This document shows, in pieces, positions 36,818-47,232 of a stretch of DNA of 64,000 nt. How positions within the stretch are numbered: the stretch's first letter is position 1; every line of letters begins with the position of its first letter. A program made the translations under genes and the position numbers. The notes below the pieces were generated by a model. The model ran no database searches. It was not told the origin of the DNA and saw only the letters and a program-made list of their open reading frames with translations. The stretch is taken from NCBI GenBank assembly GCA_902777005.1, contig CACYSB010000008.1:1-64000 (forward strand), in the 5' to 3' direction. This DNA is from an uncultured Bacteroidota bacterium (GTDB taxonomy: Bacteria > Bacteroidota > Bacteroidia > Bacteroidales > P3).

Positions 36818-38098
36818 ATGTGCCACAAGCGACATAAAGCAATAATATTCAGCCTGATGCTGGCATTGGCAACCGCCTTGGCCGCGCCCGCCGTGGCGCA
36901 GACGGGCCTTTATGTGCCCGCCAAAGGGCCTGTGCGCAACATGCAGAAGGCGTTGCACAACCCCGAAGTGTTCTACCTGCTGCTCTGCTACGACGGCTCG
37001 GCACCGACCTACAGCGTCAGCGACCTCGACCTGCTCGACTCGGCCTACCGCATTGCTTTCGACATCGACAACCCGATGTTCTACACCATCGGCATCGAGG
37101 CCTATGCTGGCAGCAACGAAGACCTCGGACGCGAACGTGTCGACGGGGTGTACCGCTACTTCGCCATGCGCGGCGAGGGCAAGTTCCCGGTGCGCACGGC
37201 GCACAACCGGATACACTGCTCGTGCATGGGCGACACGGTGGAGACGCTGCGCTTCGAGGTGCCGGTGACGACGGCCGTCTACGATGTCGCCGAACTGCCC
37301 GAGAGCCGCCGCACGCTCAACAAGAGCATAGCGCTCGAGAACTGCGTGCTCATCACCTTCCGCAACGACCCCGACGAGTGCGTCGGCGCCGCCCGTGGAT
37401 GCTATGTGCCGCAGGAGGACAGCATCGTGCGCGGCTACTATGCCTCCATCATGATGGCTCGCGGCTCGGTGCGGGCCGTGGACAACACCAAGGACACCTG
37501 CCCGTCGGACCTCTCGATAACCATCGACGACCACCTCGACTACCGCAAAGTGGTTGAGCAATACAGCCTGATACCCCACCGCAAGCAACTGCTGGTGCAG
37601 GCGGGATACATCATCATCAAGAGCAACTGGGCACAGGAGATGGACAGCTGCACCGAGGCACAGAAAGACAGCATCTTCATACGCATCCCCGCCACCGAGG
37701 AACAGATAGCCGCCAAGCTCAAGTTCTTCGCCAAGGTGAAAGGGACGCGTGGCGTGGAATACAAGCAGCTGCCCACGCGCAAAAGCCCCGGACGCGGCGA
37801 GCTGATGCTGCAGGCGCCTATCAACGTGACGCAGTTCGACACCATATATGTCGGCAAACGCATACAGGAGAAGGAGCTCGGCAAGTACTTCTATGCTGTC
37901 GACGGCCCCACGGAAGCCGCCGCCTTCAAGGTGGCCGGGCGCTACTGGGTGGCCTACAGTGTGGGCAAGGGCGGCCAATACGAGCTCAAGAAACCTCTGC
38001 GCGAGTTGTTCCGCATAATCCCCGACCAGGAGGAAGAGGAACTGCCCGAAGGCAAGAAAGAAAAGAACATCAGTCCCGAAGAAATCATCGAGGACTAA
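36818..38098 (+). CDS. secreted protein of unknown function
   Basis: The ATG at 36818, preceded by AAGGAGC, gives 426 residues with a signal peptide (hydrophobic IIFSLMLALATALAAPAVAQ). The upstream ATG at 36752 is before the promoter and rejected. I recognise no family. The middle has a NRIHCSCMGD segment and many Arg/Tyr beta strands; the C-terminus is acidic (DQEEEELPEGKKEKN). The protein is probably periplasmic or outer-membrane associated. It precedes panB by 36 bases, which may be read through. The gap between holds TTAACGCATTTACACATTC, the reverse complement of the AATGYGTAA repeats of the first 7 kb. Confidence 0.55.
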   Translation: MCHKRHKAIIFSLMLALATALAAPAVAQTGLYVPAKGPVRNMQKALHNPEVFYLLLCYDGSAPTYSVSDLDLLDSAYRIAFDIDNPMFYTIGIEAYAGSNEDLGRERVDGVYRYFAMRGEGKFPVRTAHNRIHCSCMGDTVETLRFEVPVTTAVYDVAELPESRRTLNKSIALENCVLITFRNDPDECVGAARGCYVPQEDSIVRGYYASIMMARGSVRAVDNTKDTCPSDLSITIDDHLDYRKVVEQYSLIPHRKQLLVQAGYIIIKSNWAQEMDSCTEAQKDSIFIRIPATEEQIAAKLKFFAKVKGTRGVEYKQLPTRKSPGRGELMLQAPINVTQFDTIYVGKRIQEKELGKYFYAVDGPTEAAAFKVAGRYWVAYSVGKGGQYELKKPLRELFRIIPDQEEEELPEGKKEKNISPEEIIED

Positions 38099-38134
38099 CA
38101 TATTCACACGTTAACGCATTTACACATTCAAACA

Positions 38135-38953
38135 ATGGCATATTTACAGACCGACGTGACCAAAGTCACGACACGAGTGTTGCAGAACATGAAACTGCAT
38201 GGCGAGAAGATAGCCATGCTGACGGCTTACGATTACTCGATGGCCTCGCTGCTCGAGAGCACCAAAATCGACGTGGTGCTGGTGGGCGACTCGGCCGCCA
38301 ACGTCATGGAAGGCCACAAGACCACCCTGCCCATCACCCTCGACGAGATGATTGTCTATGCCACCAGCGTGGTGCGCGCCATCAAACGAGCACTCGTGGT
38401 GGTCGACATGCCTTTCGGCACCTACCAGGGCAACTCTAAGCAGGCTCTGGCCAGCGCTATACGCATCATGAAGGAGACCGGCGCCGACGCCATCAAGATG
38501 GAAGGCGGCGAAGAGATCCTGGAGAGCGTGCAGCGCATCCTCTCGGCAGGCATTCCCGTGATGGGACATCTCGGCCTCACACCACAGAGCATCAACAAGT
38601 TCGGCACCTACGCCGTGCGTGCCACCGAGCAGGAGGAGGCCGACCAGGTGAAGAAGGACGCCCTGCTGCTACAGGAGACGGGCTGCTTCGCCATAGTGCT
38701 TGAGAAGATTCCCGCCAAACTCGCCGGCGAGATATCCACAGAACTGAAGATACCCACCATAGGTATCGGCGCCGGCAGCGCCACCGACGGACAGGTGCTG
38801 GTGCTGCAGGACATGCTGGGCATCACGCGCCAGTTCCAGCCACGCTACCTGCGCACCTACGGCAACATCGGCGAGGACATTGCCAACGCCGTACGCCACT
38901 ACATCAGCGATGTGAAGAGCGGCGACTTCCCCAACGAGAAAGAACAGTACTAA
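38135..38953 (+). CDS. panB: ketopantoate hydroxymethyltransferase
   Basis: PanB makes 2-dehydropantoate from 3-methyl-2-oxobutanoate and methylene-tetrahydrofolate, a step to pantothenate and CoA. The 272-residue protein has [35 protein letters not shown] and [10 protein letters not shown] with the metal-binding Asp and Glu residues, and [14 protein letters not shown]. Length and motifs are all standard. It ends at a bidirectional terminator. Confidence 0.95.
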   Translation: MAYLQTDVTKVTTRVLQNMKLHGEKIAMLTAYDYSMASLLESTKIDVVLVGDSAANVMEGHKTTLPITLDEMIVYATSVVRAIKRALVVVDMPFGTYQGNSKQALASAIRIMKETGADAIKMEGGEEILESVQRILSAGIPVMGHLGLTPQSINKFGTYAVRATEQEEADQVKKDALLLQETGCFAIVLEKIPAKLAGEISTELKIPTIGIGAGSATDGQVLVLQDMLGITRQFQPRYLRTYGNIGEDIANAVRHYISDVKSGDFPNEKEQY

Positions 38954-38961
38954 ACAAAAAA

Positions 38962-38985
38962 GCCCCTGCGGTTGCAGGGGCTTTT
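38962..38985. terminator. bidirectional terminator
   Basis: GCCCCTGC (38962-38969) pairs with GCAGGGGC (38974-38981) over loop GGTT, followed by TTTT and preceded by AAAAAA. It serves panB and the convergent floA operon. Confidence 0.9.
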
Positions 38986-38999
38986 CTTTTGCCTATACC

Positions 39000-39983
39000 T
39001 TATTTGTCGGCAGGTTTCTGCGCAGGCTTGGCACCGGTTGGACCGGCGATGCTGGCACGCATGTCGGTGTCGGCCTGTATGTTCTTCATGCGGTAGTAGT
39101 CCATGATGCCGAGGTTGCCACTGCGGAAGGCTTCGGCCATGGCCAGAGGCACTTCGGCCTCTGCCTGGATGACCTTGGCGCGGGCTTCCTGGGCCTTGGC
39201 TTTCATCTCCTGCTCCTGGGCGACAGCCATGGCGCGGCGCTCCTCAGCCTTGGCCTGGGCGATGTTCTTGTCGGCATTGGCCTGGTCCATCTGCAGCTGG
39301 GCACCGATGTTCTTACCCACGTCGATGTCGGCAATGTCGATGGAGAGTATCTCGAAGGCGGTACCGCTGTCGAGGCCCTTGGTGAGGACGAGCTTCGAGA
39401 TGCTGTCGGGGTTCTCAAGCACCTGCTTGTGGCTGGTGGCCGAGCCGATGCTGGTGACGATACCCTCGCCTACGCGGGCCAGGATTGTCTCTTCGCCTGC
39501 GCCGCCGACGAGCTGCTTGATATTGGTGCGCACGGTGACACGGGCTTTGGCTATCAGCTGGATACCGTCCTTGGCAACGGCAGCCACCGGCGGCGTGTCG
39601 ATGACCTTGGGGTTGACGGAGGTCTGTACGGCCTTGAGCACGTCGCGACCGGCCAGGTCAATGGCGGTGGCGGTCTTGAAGTCGAGGTTCATGTTGGCCT
39701 TGTCAGCGCTGATGAGGGCGTTGACCACACTACCCACATGGCCACCGGCCAGATAGTGGGCCTCCAGGTCGTTCTGCTTAAGCTTCAGACCTGCCTTGCT
39801 GGCGGAAATCATGTTGCCGACGATGACGGTAGGGGGCACCTTGCGGAAGCGCATGAAGATGAGCTGCACGAGCGACACATAGACACCGGAGACGAGTGCT
39901 TGGAACCATATTCCCACAGGCACGAAATAGAGGAAGAGTATCAGCGCAACGACGCAGATACCGATAATGATAAATACGTTCAT
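39000..39983 (-). CDS. floA: flotillin-like protein FloA
   Basis: FloA-type (UPF0365) flotillins scaffold membrane microdomains. The 327-residue protein starts with a membrane hairpin ([20 protein letters not shown], then [20 protein letters not shown]), followed by the SPFH core ([16 protein letters not shown]..., [20 protein letters not shown]) and a coiled coil rich in Ala/Glu/Lys ([21 protein letters not shown]). It is partnered with the NfeD gene 16 bases upstream. The pairing with NfeD is the usual arrangement. Confidence 0.9.
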   Translation of the reverse strand: MNVFIIIGICVVALILFLYFVPVGIWFQALVSGVYVSLVQLIFMRFRKVPPTVIVGNMISASKAGLKLKQNDLEAHYLAGGHVGSVVNALISADKANMNLDFKTATAIDLAGRDVLKAVQTSVNPKVIDTPPVAAVAKDGIQLIAKARVTVRTNIKQLVGGAGEETILARVGEGIVTSIGSATSHKQVLENPDSISKLVLTKGLDSGTAFEILSIDIADIDVGKNIGAQLQMDQANADKNIAQAKAEERRAMAVAQEQEMKAKAQEARAKVIQAEAEVPLAMAEAFRSGNLGIMDYYRMKNIQADTDMRASIAGPTGAKPAQKPADK

Positions 39984-39999
39984 AATGTTATTGTTTTAA

Positions 40000-40485
40000 T
40001 TATTGATTCTCTTTGAAACGGTCGTCGGTAATCTCGACGACGTCGATGCGGTAGCCCTCAACAGCCACAACCTCAATGGGACGGTCCGGGTCTATGAATT
40101 TGTTGACGGCATGCACCTCCATGGTCTGTCCGTCAATGAGAGCCTTGCCGGTTGGCGCCAGACGCGAGATGGTGGTACCGCGGGTGCCGGTTTTTACAGT
40201 ACTCTCAATCTCATTTACACGACTGGTTACCTCTTCGTTGAGGCTGAAGCGTTGCCACGTGCGCTTGCGCAGAAAGAGCACCATCATGAGCGTGCAGAGG
40301 GCTATAGCACAAAGGAGCACAATGGTGCCCGTGGTGGTGCCGAAGAGGGCGTAGGTCTGCCATACGCCAAAGCCGATGAGGATTACACCGAAAGCTCCGG
40401 CGATGCCGCCGGGAAGGGCCACAATTTCAAGTGCCAGCAGTATTATGCCGAGCACAAGAACGATAATCAAGAGGGTTGTATTCAT
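40000..40485 (-). CDS. NfeD-family membrane protein
   Basis: The 161-residue protein has two or three membrane helices (LLIIVLVLGIILLALEIVAL, AGAFGVILIGFGVW, TIVLLCAIALCTLMMVLFL) and a C-terminal OB-fold: TGTRGTTISRLAPTGKALIDG, then an ending VVAVEGYRIDVVEI. NfeD partners flotillin in microdomains. It lies upstream of floA and 2 bases downstream of clpS in the same operon. Confidence 0.85.
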   Translation of the reverse strand: MNTTLLIIVLVLGIILLALEIVALPGGIAGAFGVILIGFGVWQTYALFGTTTGTIVLLCAIALCTLMMVLFLRKRTWQRFSLNEEVTSRVNEIESTVKTGTRGTTISRLAPTGKALIDGQTMEVHAVNKFIDPDRPIEVVAVEGYRIDVVEITDDRFKENQ

Positions 40486-40487
40486 GA

Positions 40488-40775
40488 CTATTCTTGTATT
40501 TCTGTTGTTAGTTGCTTGTCAAGAAGAGCCTGGTGCATGGGCAGAAGGTCACTGTAGGAGCCGTGCTTGATGGAGCATTTGCCGTGGCAGTGCACCAATA
40601 TGGCGCACTGTTCGGCCTGCTCCACAGTGTGGCGGCAGATGTCTACAAGGGCTTTGATGACATAGTCGAAGGTATGGACGTCGTCGTTCCACAGCACCAG
40701 TGTGCAGCCACTGTCTTCCAGCGTATCCACATCCTCGCCCGACTCTGGGCTTACGTATGGTTGCTGCTCTTCCAT
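40488..40775 (-). CDS. clpS: Clp protease adaptor ClpS
   Basis: ClpS passes N-degron substrates to ClpAP or ClpCP. The 95-residue protein has the core LVLWNDDVHTFDYVI, with the N-degron pocket residues Asn-Asp, and the helix ALVDICRHTVEQAEQCAILVHCHGKC. It is co-transcribed with ispF (1 base upstream) and nfeD. Confidence 0.9.
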   Translation of the reverse strand: MEEQQPYVSPESGEDVDTLEDSGCTLVLWNDDVHTFDYVIKALVDICRHTVEQAEQCAILVHCHGKCSIKHGSYSDLLPMHQALLDKQLTTEIQE

Positions 40776-40776
40776 G

Positions 40777-41244
40777 CTATATGAGTAATGCTATTGCCTG
40801 TGCCGAGATGCCCTCCATACGGCCCTCGAAGCCGAGGTGCTCCGTGGTGGTGGCTTTCACTGACACTTGGTCTACACCTATGCACAACGTATCGGCGATG
40901 TTCTGTCGCATCTGCGGAATATACGGGGCCAGCTTGGGGCGTTGCGCTGCCACAGTGCTGTCTATATTACCCACCTGGTAGCCATATTCTTTGAGGAGGA
41001 CACCAACATGTGCCAGTAGTTTAATACTGCTGATACCTTTGTATTGCGGGTCTGTGTCGGGAAAGTGCTTGCCTATATCGCCCAAGGCGGCAGCACCCAG
41101 GAGGGCGTCGCAGATGGCGTGCAGCAGGACATCGGCATCGCTGTGGCCCACCAGCCCATAGGTATGCGGTACGAGCACGCCGCCCAACCAGAGGGGCAAC
41201 CCCTCGGCAAGCTGGTGCACGTCGTATCCGGTTCCTATACGCAT
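40777..41244 (-). CDS. ispF: MECDP synthase IspF
   Basis: IspF cyclises CDP-methylerythritol phosphate to MEcPP in the non-mevalonate isoprenoid pathway. The 155-residue protein has the zinc ligands in GTGYDVHQL (Asp8, His10) and [12 protein letters not shown] (His42), and [14 protein letters not shown] and [16 protein letters not shown]. The long frame upstream to 41463 overlaps porV and is rejected; the start lies 2 bases after the porV stop. Confidence 0.93.
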   Translation of the reverse strand: MRIGTGYDVHQLAEGLPLWLGGVLVPHTYGLVGHSDADVLLHAICDALLGAAALGDIGKHFPDTDPQYKGISSIKLLAHVGVLLKEYGYQVGNIDSTVAAQRPKLAPYIPQMRQNIADTLCIGVDQVSVKATTTEHLGFEGRMEGISAQAIALLI

Positions 41245-41246
41245 GG

Positions 41247-42428
41247 CTATTTCTTCTCGGGCATCATCTCCAAGGCAAGACCAATGCGGATGGTGTGCGC
41301 CAAGGGGTTGGTGGAAAGCTTGGTGGTGGGCACAAGATATGAGAGGTCTATCTTGAAGATATTGTAGCGCAGGCCAACACCGAAGGTGGCATACTGGCGA
41401 CCGCCTTTGTTCTCGTGCTCGAAGAAGTAACCGGCACGTACGGCAAATGTATGGGCATACCAATATTCCAAGCCACCCGAGAGCTGTATCTCCTGCAGCT
41501 CTTCGTTGAATCCGCCGGGGGCATCGGCAAAGCTCTGCAGCGCACCGGCGACGACACCGATGTTGTTGTACTCTGTCAAGTCTTTGGCATAGCGCGTGGG
41601 ATAATGTACTCCGTTGCGCGTGTAGGGGCGCGTGGGCACCAAAAGCTTGTTGGCATCGACAAGCACACTGATCTCGTTATAGTCGTCGATACGGTTGGTA
41701 TAGCGTCCGCCTAAGCGCAAGTTGGCCGGCAGAAACTCTTTATTGTTGTCGTCGTCTTCATAGGAGAGCTTGGCACCGAGGTTCGAGATATGGACGCCCA
41801 GCGCTACATCTTGATTACTGGCCACCTCGCCTTGATAATACAAGCCTATGTCTGCGGCCAGCGAGTTGGCGGCATGGGTTGACATGTGGTCACCGTCGGT
41901 ACCCACTTGGGCACCGTTGGTGAGGTCGCTGCGTATGAAGCGGCCACTGGCACCGAGGGACAGGTTGTCGGTTATCTTCAGCGCATATGTGGCGTCCACG
42001 GCGAACTCGTTGGGGTGTATCACCTGCAGCACATCGCCGAACTCGTTGGTGTTGTCGATGTCGCCGAGGGTGAAGTAGGTAAGGCCTGCGGCAACGGTGC
42101 TACGACTGTTGATACGGTAGTAGCCGCTGAGGTAGAACAGGTTCATGTCGCCAACCTTCAGGTTGCGGAGCCACGGCGTATAGGTCAGGCCTACACCCAT
42201 GTTGCCCTCGACGAAGGCAAACTTGGCGTTGTTCCAGTGCGCCGAATAGAGGTCGGGGGTGGATGCCACACCGACATCACCCATACCGCTGCTCGTTGCG
42301 TCAGGGGCTATGAGCAATATGGGCATACCCGTGGAGATGTAATTCTTGTTCTGGCCTGTCTCCTGCGCCTGCGTGGCAACGCCGATGGCGAGAAGCGCGA
42401 TGGTTGTTATTAAAGCAACTCTTTTCAT
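41247..42428 (-). CDS. porV: T9SS outer-membrane protein PorV
   Basis: PorV (LptO) is a 14-stranded FadL-like barrel that delivers T9SS cargo to the PorU sortase. The 393-residue protein has a signal peptide ([22 protein letters not shown]) and the family opening [27 protein letters not shown], then HWNNAKFAF and later [15 protein letters not shown] and [24 protein letters not shown] 42428 is preferred over 42440. It lies 53 bases after porU, as in Porphyromonas. Confidence 0.92.
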   Translation of the reverse strand: MKRVALITTIALLAIGVATQAQETGQNKNYISTGMPILLIAPDATSSGMGDVGVASTPDLYSAHWNNAKFAFVEGNMGVGLTYTPWLRNLKVGDMNLFYLSGYYRINSRSTVAAGLTYFTLGDIDNTNEFGDVLQVIHPNEFAVDATYALKITDNLSLGASGRFIRSDLTNGAQVGTDGDHMSTHAANSLAADIGLYYQGEVASNQDVALGVHISNLGAKLSYEDDDNNKEFLPANLRLGGRYTNRIDDYNEISVLVDANKLLVPTRPYTRNGVHYPTRYAKDLTEYNNIGVVAGALQSFADAPGGFNEELQEIQLSGGLEYWYAHTFAVRAGYFFEHENKGGRQYATFGVGLRYNIFKIDLSYLVPTTKLSTNPLAHTIRIGLALEMMPEKK

Positions 42429-42481
42429 CCTATTTATCAAATACGTGTGTTTATTAACGCTGTTATTTTTCTTTTATTGTG

Positions 42482-45400
42482 TCAACGTACTATAACTTTT
42501 ATTGTCGACTGGTGCGTCTCACCGTCGTCGGTGGTCACAAGCATGCGCGCCAGATACATACCGGGGCTCACCTGCGAGAGGTCCCAGCGCACCGGCCCTA
42601 CGACATAGCTTCCCTGCGCCACCGCAGGCTCACAGCTGTACATCAGGCCTCCCTGCGGCGAGAATATCTGCAACACCGCCGACGTAATGTTGGACATGCC
42701 GTTGGTTTCGTAGCGGAACACAGCATAGTCCTTGGCCGGGTTGGGGCTCACCGTCATATTGCTGAACTCAAGGGTATCTGCACCGCGTACACGGAAGCTT
42801 ATGGTGGCGGTGTTGGAGAAGCCCCAGATGTTCCAAGCCTTGAGGGTCAGCGTATGGGCGCCGGGGGCTATGCCCTCGAGCGGATAGCGCACTACGCCGC
42901 GTCGCATGTCGCTGATGTCCGACTCATAGAAGTCGTTGAGCACCGTCAGACTGCCCGGCTTGCCGTCTATCACTGCCGTTATGTCATGTCCCAGTCCCGA
43001 GCCGAAGGCATTGATGCCCACCGAGTCGTACAGGTGCGCCACCAGCAGCGGCGACTGGTCGGTAAGACCGCCGTTGCGGAAGCTCTCGTCTCCAAGGTAC
43101 AGCTCTATCATCGGCCGCGTCTCGCTGATGACCACATCCTCGTTGAGGCCGCCGAAATAGAGGCGCTGGTAACTGCCAGCGGCATGCTCGTAGCCGCTCA
43201 CAGCATAGTGGCTCAACTTGCCGGGGGCATACTGGTAGGCCACGTCGCGCGGCACCAGGAAGCTATACTCGAAGCGCCCGCCCTCTACAGGGGCGGCACC
43301 GCGGTATAGCACATTCTTCTGCTGGCAGAAGGCCACCTCCGCACCGGGGTTGTCGTTGGCCTGGGTGTGGCACTGCGTCTCGCGGTCGTAGACAGTGGGA
43401 TACACCATACCGTCGAAGTCGGCCACAAGCTCGCCCGCCGTATTGCGTATCTCGCCACGCACCGTCACCTGCGACAGCACAGTGGCGGTGTCGTCAACCT
43501 CGGCCTCCACCTCGTGGCCGTCGATACTGGTCACCTCCACCACATTGCGCGGCACGCTGAGGTGCAGCGCCGGGTCGCCAATCAGGCTTATACATGGCGA
43601 CACATTGGTATTGTTCTTGGCCATGCGCAACGCGTCGCCTATGGTGTTGGCTGTGTCGAGGGCGAAGAGAATGACGTCAGTGTTGAAGCGTTCAATATGG
43701 CTTATCGGGCGCGCGGCACTGATGACGCTTATCGCACCGCCGTCGGCAAGCAGGAAGGCCTCGGCACCGCTCACCTCGTCGGCGAGGTCGTAGTAGCCAT
43801 ACGAGCAGGTGCTGGTGACCAGCAGCGGCAGACGCCCCACATTGGTGTAGGCCGATATGTCGGTGGGCTCCACATAGCGCTCGGTGCCTATGTAGTGCAC
43901 CGACCCGTGGCCTATGTAGTTGAGCAGCAGACATCCCTTGTCAATGCGCCGTGTCAGCGCATGCTTCAGCTCTGGATAGAAGGAGCCTATGGCATTGTTC
44001 TGCTGATAGTAGGCGTCGGCATAGAGACGCTCCACATTGATGTTGGGGTACCTGGCGTTGATCATCTTTGCCGTCACTTCCGACGAGTGTGTGAAGATGG
44101 TGTCGCCCACCCGCGAGGGGTCCGCGTCGTCGGCCAGCAAGGCCACAAAGTTGCGCCAGCTGCCCTGCGCGGCACCGTCGCCCAGGTCGCGCCTCATCAT
44201 GTAGCCTTCTATCTTGTCCACTATATGGCTGGCTTCCGCCTCGTCCTTGGCGGGCAGACGCCCCACGCTGACATCGAGGCCCTGCGTCGAACCGCCGGTC
44301 TCGCCGTCGTCGAGATAGCCCATCATGTCGTCACTGCAGTAAGAGCCGCCGTCGTCGTCAAACGAGAACTCCGTCTCGTAGGTGACCACACACGGCAGGC
44401 CGTGACCCGTCAGGTTGCGGGGGTCGTAGGTGGCCTTGCCGAAGAGCAGCAGGTAGCGCGGTGCATGCTCAGGGTGCTGCTGGCGCAGGTGGCGCAGCAG
44501 CGACCGCATGGCCATGGGGTCAGGCTTGCCGCCCGAGAACTCGTTGTACACCTGCTGGTCGGTGACCACCATGGTCTCCAGCCCGTCCAGTAGTTCGTGC
44601 AGCAAGGCCAAGCGCCGGGCCTGTGCCACGAAGCGTGGATGGCTCACCACCACCATGTCGGCAGCAGGTGCGCCATGCAGGTCCTGGTTGGCAATCTTGT
44701 CTATAGCTGCGGGCGTCAGGTAGCTGCTGCCGTCGAAGGCCACATACTGGCGCGCCTCGGTGGTGTAGTCCACCCACTGGCCGCCCGTCAGCGCCATTTC
44801 GCGCTCGCCTCCGGCCTTCGTTACCTCCCACACACGCAGCCCGCTGCCACCGCTGTAGCGGAAGGCCGCCGTGGAGCCCAGGTGACGGCTGTTGCGCACC
44901 AGAGTCTGCCCGCCGCCGAGGGCCAGCGGCACAGTGCCGGTAATCTCTATATAGTCCAGGTATCCCTCGGCGGCATTCTCGCCGGGGGTGTATTTGACGC
45001 TGAAGGTGAGGCTCTGCGCACTGCCCGACACAGCCTCCAGTATAGTGCTGTATACGTCACCGCGCGTGATGCTGACGGTGCGGTTGAAGCCCGCGGTGCT
45101 GACGTTGAACTGCCCCGTGGCCGAGCTGATGTTGGCCAGGGCGTAGCGCAGCGTGATGCCAGTGGCAGTGCCCGGGAGGCTCAGCGTGAAGCTGCGCGTG
45201 GCACTGCTCACTGTGAACTTCTCCCCTACCCACACCTGGCCGGTGCGGAACACATTTGTCCTGTCGTTGTTAACCACAGCCACCGCCGTGTAGTCGTTCA
45301 TCACGGTGTCCGCCGTCGGTGCTGCGGCCGTCTCTATGCGCAGGGGCTCGAGAGCCGTGGTGGTGAGGTAGTAGCTGTTCGTGGTGGCGTAGGCGTGGCG

Positions 45401-45778
45401 CCGCATCTCCCAGCGGCGGTCGCCTGCGCTGTAGCGCCACACGTCGGTGCCCTCGCCGAAGAAGAGCAGCCAGTCGCCGCTGCCGAAGAGGCCGTCGCCG
45501 TCAGCGTCATGCACGTCGATAGCCACAGGCTGCAGGTCGCCTATGGATGCCTTGTTGTTGTCGAGGCTCAGCATCTCGCCGCGGCCGCCATAGAGACCTA
45601 TCTGCGACACATCGGCGCCCTCCAACTCCGGCACCTCGGCCGTCGTCAGACGGTAGACACCCGTACTCTGCACCGCCAAGCGCCACCAGTCACCGCTGGC
45701 CAGCACCGACGAAGCCTGCCCAAAGGCCGTCGCCGCACAGACAAGCAGAAGTGTCAATATGGTCGTTTTTCTTCTCAC
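42482..45778 (-). CDS. porU: T9SS sortase PorU (C25 gingipain-like)
   Basis: PorU cleaves T9SS signals on the cell surface and attaches cargo to A-LPS. GTG at 45778 starts a signal peptide (MRRKTTILTLLLVCAATAFGQ) and gives 1098 residues; the much longer open frame to 46129 is in the acyltransferase region and is rejected. The C25 domain has catalytic His624 (NYIGHGSVHY) and Cys658 (VTSTCSYG), 34 residues apart as in gingipains. The end (VSPNPAKDYAVFRYE ... SPGMYLARMLV ... STIKVIVR) is a T9SS-type CTD, as in PorU elsewhere. It precedes porV. Confidence 0.9.
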   Translation of the reverse strand: MRRKTTILTLLLVCAATAFGQASSVLASGDWWRLAVQSTGVYRLTTAEVPELEGADVSQIGLYGGRGEMLSLDNNKASIGDLQPVAIDVHDADGDGLFGSGDWLLFFGEGTDVWRYSAGDRRWEMRRHAYATTNSYYLTTTALEPLRIETAAAPTADTVMNDYTAVAVVNNDRTNVFRTGQVWVGEKFTVSSATRSFTLSLPGTATGITLRYALANISSATGQFNVSTAGFNRTVSITRGDVYSTILEAVSGSAQSLTFSVKYTPGENAAEGYLDYIEITGTVPLALGGGQTLVRNSRHLGSTAAFRYSGGSGLRVWEVTKAGGEREMALTGGQWVDYTTEARQYVAFDGSSYLTPAAIDKIANQDLHGAPAADMVVVSHPRFVAQARRLALLHELLDGLETMVVTDQQVYNEFSGGKPDPMAMRSLLRHLRQQHPEHAPRYLLLFGKATYDPRNLTGHGLPCVVTYETEFSFDDDGGSYCSDDMMGYLDDGETGGSTQGLDVSVGRLPAKDEAEASHIVDKIEGYMMRRDLGDGAAQGSWRNFVALLADDADPSRVGDTIFTHSSEVTAKMINARYPNINVERLYADAYYQQNNAIGSFYPELKHALTRRIDKGCLLLNYIGHGSVHYIGTERYVEPTDISAYTNVGRLPLLVTSTCSYGYYDLADEVSGAEAFLLADGGAISVISAARPISHIERFNTDVILFALDTANTIGDALRMAKNNTNVSPCISLIGDPALHLSVPRNVVEVTSIDGHEVEAEVDDTATVLSQVTVRGEIRNTAGELVADFDGMVYPTVYDRETQCHTQANDNPGAEVAFCQQKNVLYRGAAPVEGGRFEYSFLVPRDVAYQYAPGKLSHYAVSGYEHAAGSYQRLYFGGLNEDVVISETRPMIELYLGDESFRNGGLTDQSPLLVAHLYDSVGINAFGSGLGHDITAVIDGKPGSLTVLNDFYESDISDMRRGVVRYPLEGIAPGAHTLTLKAWNIWGFSNTATISFRVRGADTLEFSNMTVSPNPAKDYAVFRYETNGMSNITSAVLQIFSPQGGLMYSCEPAVAQGSYVVGPVRWDLSQVSPGMYLARMLVTTDDGETHQSTIKVIVR

Positions 45779-45874
45779 AATATACAATAACACAAACAAT
45801 GAATTATTATTGTATATGTCCACAAAAAACATGCCATCTGCCAGCCTCATTCGTTCCGTTTTGGAAAAAAATCG

Positions 45875-45882
45875 TACTTTTG
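45875..45882 (+). promoter_or_regulatory. -7 element of the acyltransferase gene
   Basis: TACTTTTG followed by CAG lies 22 bases before ATG 45905. Confidence 0.65.
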
Positions 45883-45904
45883 CAGCCGAAAAAACAACAT
45901 CACC

Positions 45905-47029
45905 ATGCGAAAACATTGGATTGACAACCTCCGTTGGGTGACAGTGCTGCTGGTACTGCTCTATCACGTCATCTATTTCTACAACAACAAAGGCGTCTTC
46001 GGCGGCATCGGCGGTTTCGGCGACGGCCCGCAGTATCAGGATACCCTGATGTACATCCTCTACCCCTGGTTCATGCCGCTGCTCTTCCTGCTGGCAGGCA
46101 TCAGCGCCCGCTATTCCCTTGAGAAGCAATCAGCAAAGGAATGGTTCCGCAGCCGCACACGCAAACTCTTGGTTCCTGCCACCATCGGATTGCTTGTCTT
46201 CCACTGGATGACGGGCTATTTCAACACTGCCGTAGCCGCAAGGACCGGCATGTTTGACGGCATGCCCGTGGTGGCCAAATACCTTATGATGGCCGTCAGC
46301 GGCATCGGCCCGCTGTGGTTCATCCAGGATTTGTGGTTCTTCTCCCTGATACTTCTGCTGCTAAGAAAGATTAACAGAAAAGACCGTCTTTACCAGTGGT
46401 GCGGGAAACTATGTGATAATAAGTGGGACGAGGCAATAGGTGGTAATATCTGGATTGAACTGTTTTTCTTGCTTTTCTTGCTTGGCGAGCTAACCCTCAT
46501 CTTCAACCCACGCCCCGAAAGTCTCGATGGCCTCTGGAACCTCTACAAGCCACTCTTCTATATCATACCATTCCTACTGGGTTACTATTTCTTCTCGCAC
46601 GACAAGGTGCAGGATTGGCTTAGCAAATACTGGATAGCGAATATGGCTGCTGCTGTGATTTTTGGCGTTATTCTTATTGTAACCACCTTCGGACAGGACA
46701 ACACAACCCCTTATTACCTTATCAATCCGCTCAACTGCATCTACGGATGGCTGATGTGCCTGGCCATGATGGGCTGGTTCAAGGCCCGGTTCAACCGCAC
46801 CGGACGCTTTGCCGGCTATATGACGCGCTCCAGCTTCGGCTTCTACATCGTCCATTACCTAGTCATTGCCAGCCTCGGCTACATGATGAAGGTCTACACC
46901 CAGTTGCCGCCAGTGGCCATGTACCTCATTCTCACCGTCGCCGTATTCACCCTCTCACCCCTCCTCTACGAAGTCCTCCACCGCATCCCGCTCCTCCGCT
47001 GGTGCATCTTCGGCGAGAAAAAACGCTGA
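45905..47029 (+). CDS. acyltransferase family 3 membrane protein
   Basis: The 374-residue protein has about ten membrane helices and the family's opening (R-H-W-I-D-N-L-R-W, then a HVIYFY segment with the catalytic-type His). Acyltransferase-3 enzymes O-acylate glycans, peptidoglycan or lipids at the membrane. Further landmarks are PWFMPLLFLLAGISARYS, the RKLLVP loop, GPLWFIQDLW and the SSFGFYIVHYLV near the end. The substrate cannot be told. It is divergent from porU. Confidence 0.8.
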   Translation: MRKHWIDNLRWVTVLLVLLYHVIYFYNNKGVFGGIGGFGDGPQYQDTLMYILYPWFMPLLFLLAGISARYSLEKQSAKEWFRSRTRKLLVPATIGLLVFHWMTGYFNTAVAARTGMFDGMPVVAKYLMMAVSGIGPLWFIQDLWFFSLILLLLRKINRKDRLYQWCGKLCDNKWDEAIGGNIWIELFFLLFLLGELTLIFNPRPESLDGLWNLYKPLFYIIPFLLGYYFFSHDKVQDWLSKYWIANMAAAVIFGVILIVTTFGQDNTTPYYLINPLNCIYGWLMCLAMMGWFKARFNRTGRFAGYMTRSSFGFYIVHYLVIASLGYMMKVYTQLPPVAMYLILTVAVFTLSPLLYEVLHRIPLLRWCIFGEKKR

Positions 47030-47040
47030 CTTCCTTCCGT

Positions 47041-47146
47041 CTCCGCTCCGACTCCGGTCCGACTGTTCTACGGTTGTTCTACGGTTGTTCTACGATTAAA
47101 AAGCGTTAAACAACCGTAGAACAGTCGGAGATGGTACGGAGAGAGG
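47041..47146 (+). repeat. palindromic intergenic repeat, copy 4 (best conserved)
   Basis: Perfect 21-base arms lie at 47058-47078 and 47109-47129 (TCCGACTGTTCTACGG... and its complement). The loop contains two more TGTTCTACG units. There is no T-run, so it is not a standard terminator. It lies between the acyltransferase gene and the tRNA. Confidence 0.9.
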
Positions 47147-47232
47147 TCGATGAGGCGAAGCAAAAAAATATTTTGCGGGCGACACAATAATATATCATAT
47201 ACCATAGTTATTATAAGGTTGCATACAACGAC

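Noticed and set aside
41245..41463. long N-terminal extension of IspF
   Set aside because: It overlaps porV and IspF proteins start at MRIG.
45779..46129. N-terminal extension of porU
   Set aside because: The extension runs through the acyltransferase gene and its promoter; GTG 45778 begins a proper signal peptide.
47041..47146. rho-independent terminator
   Set aside because: The hairpin is strong but has no T-run, and its relatives at three other gaps share sequence, not just structure.
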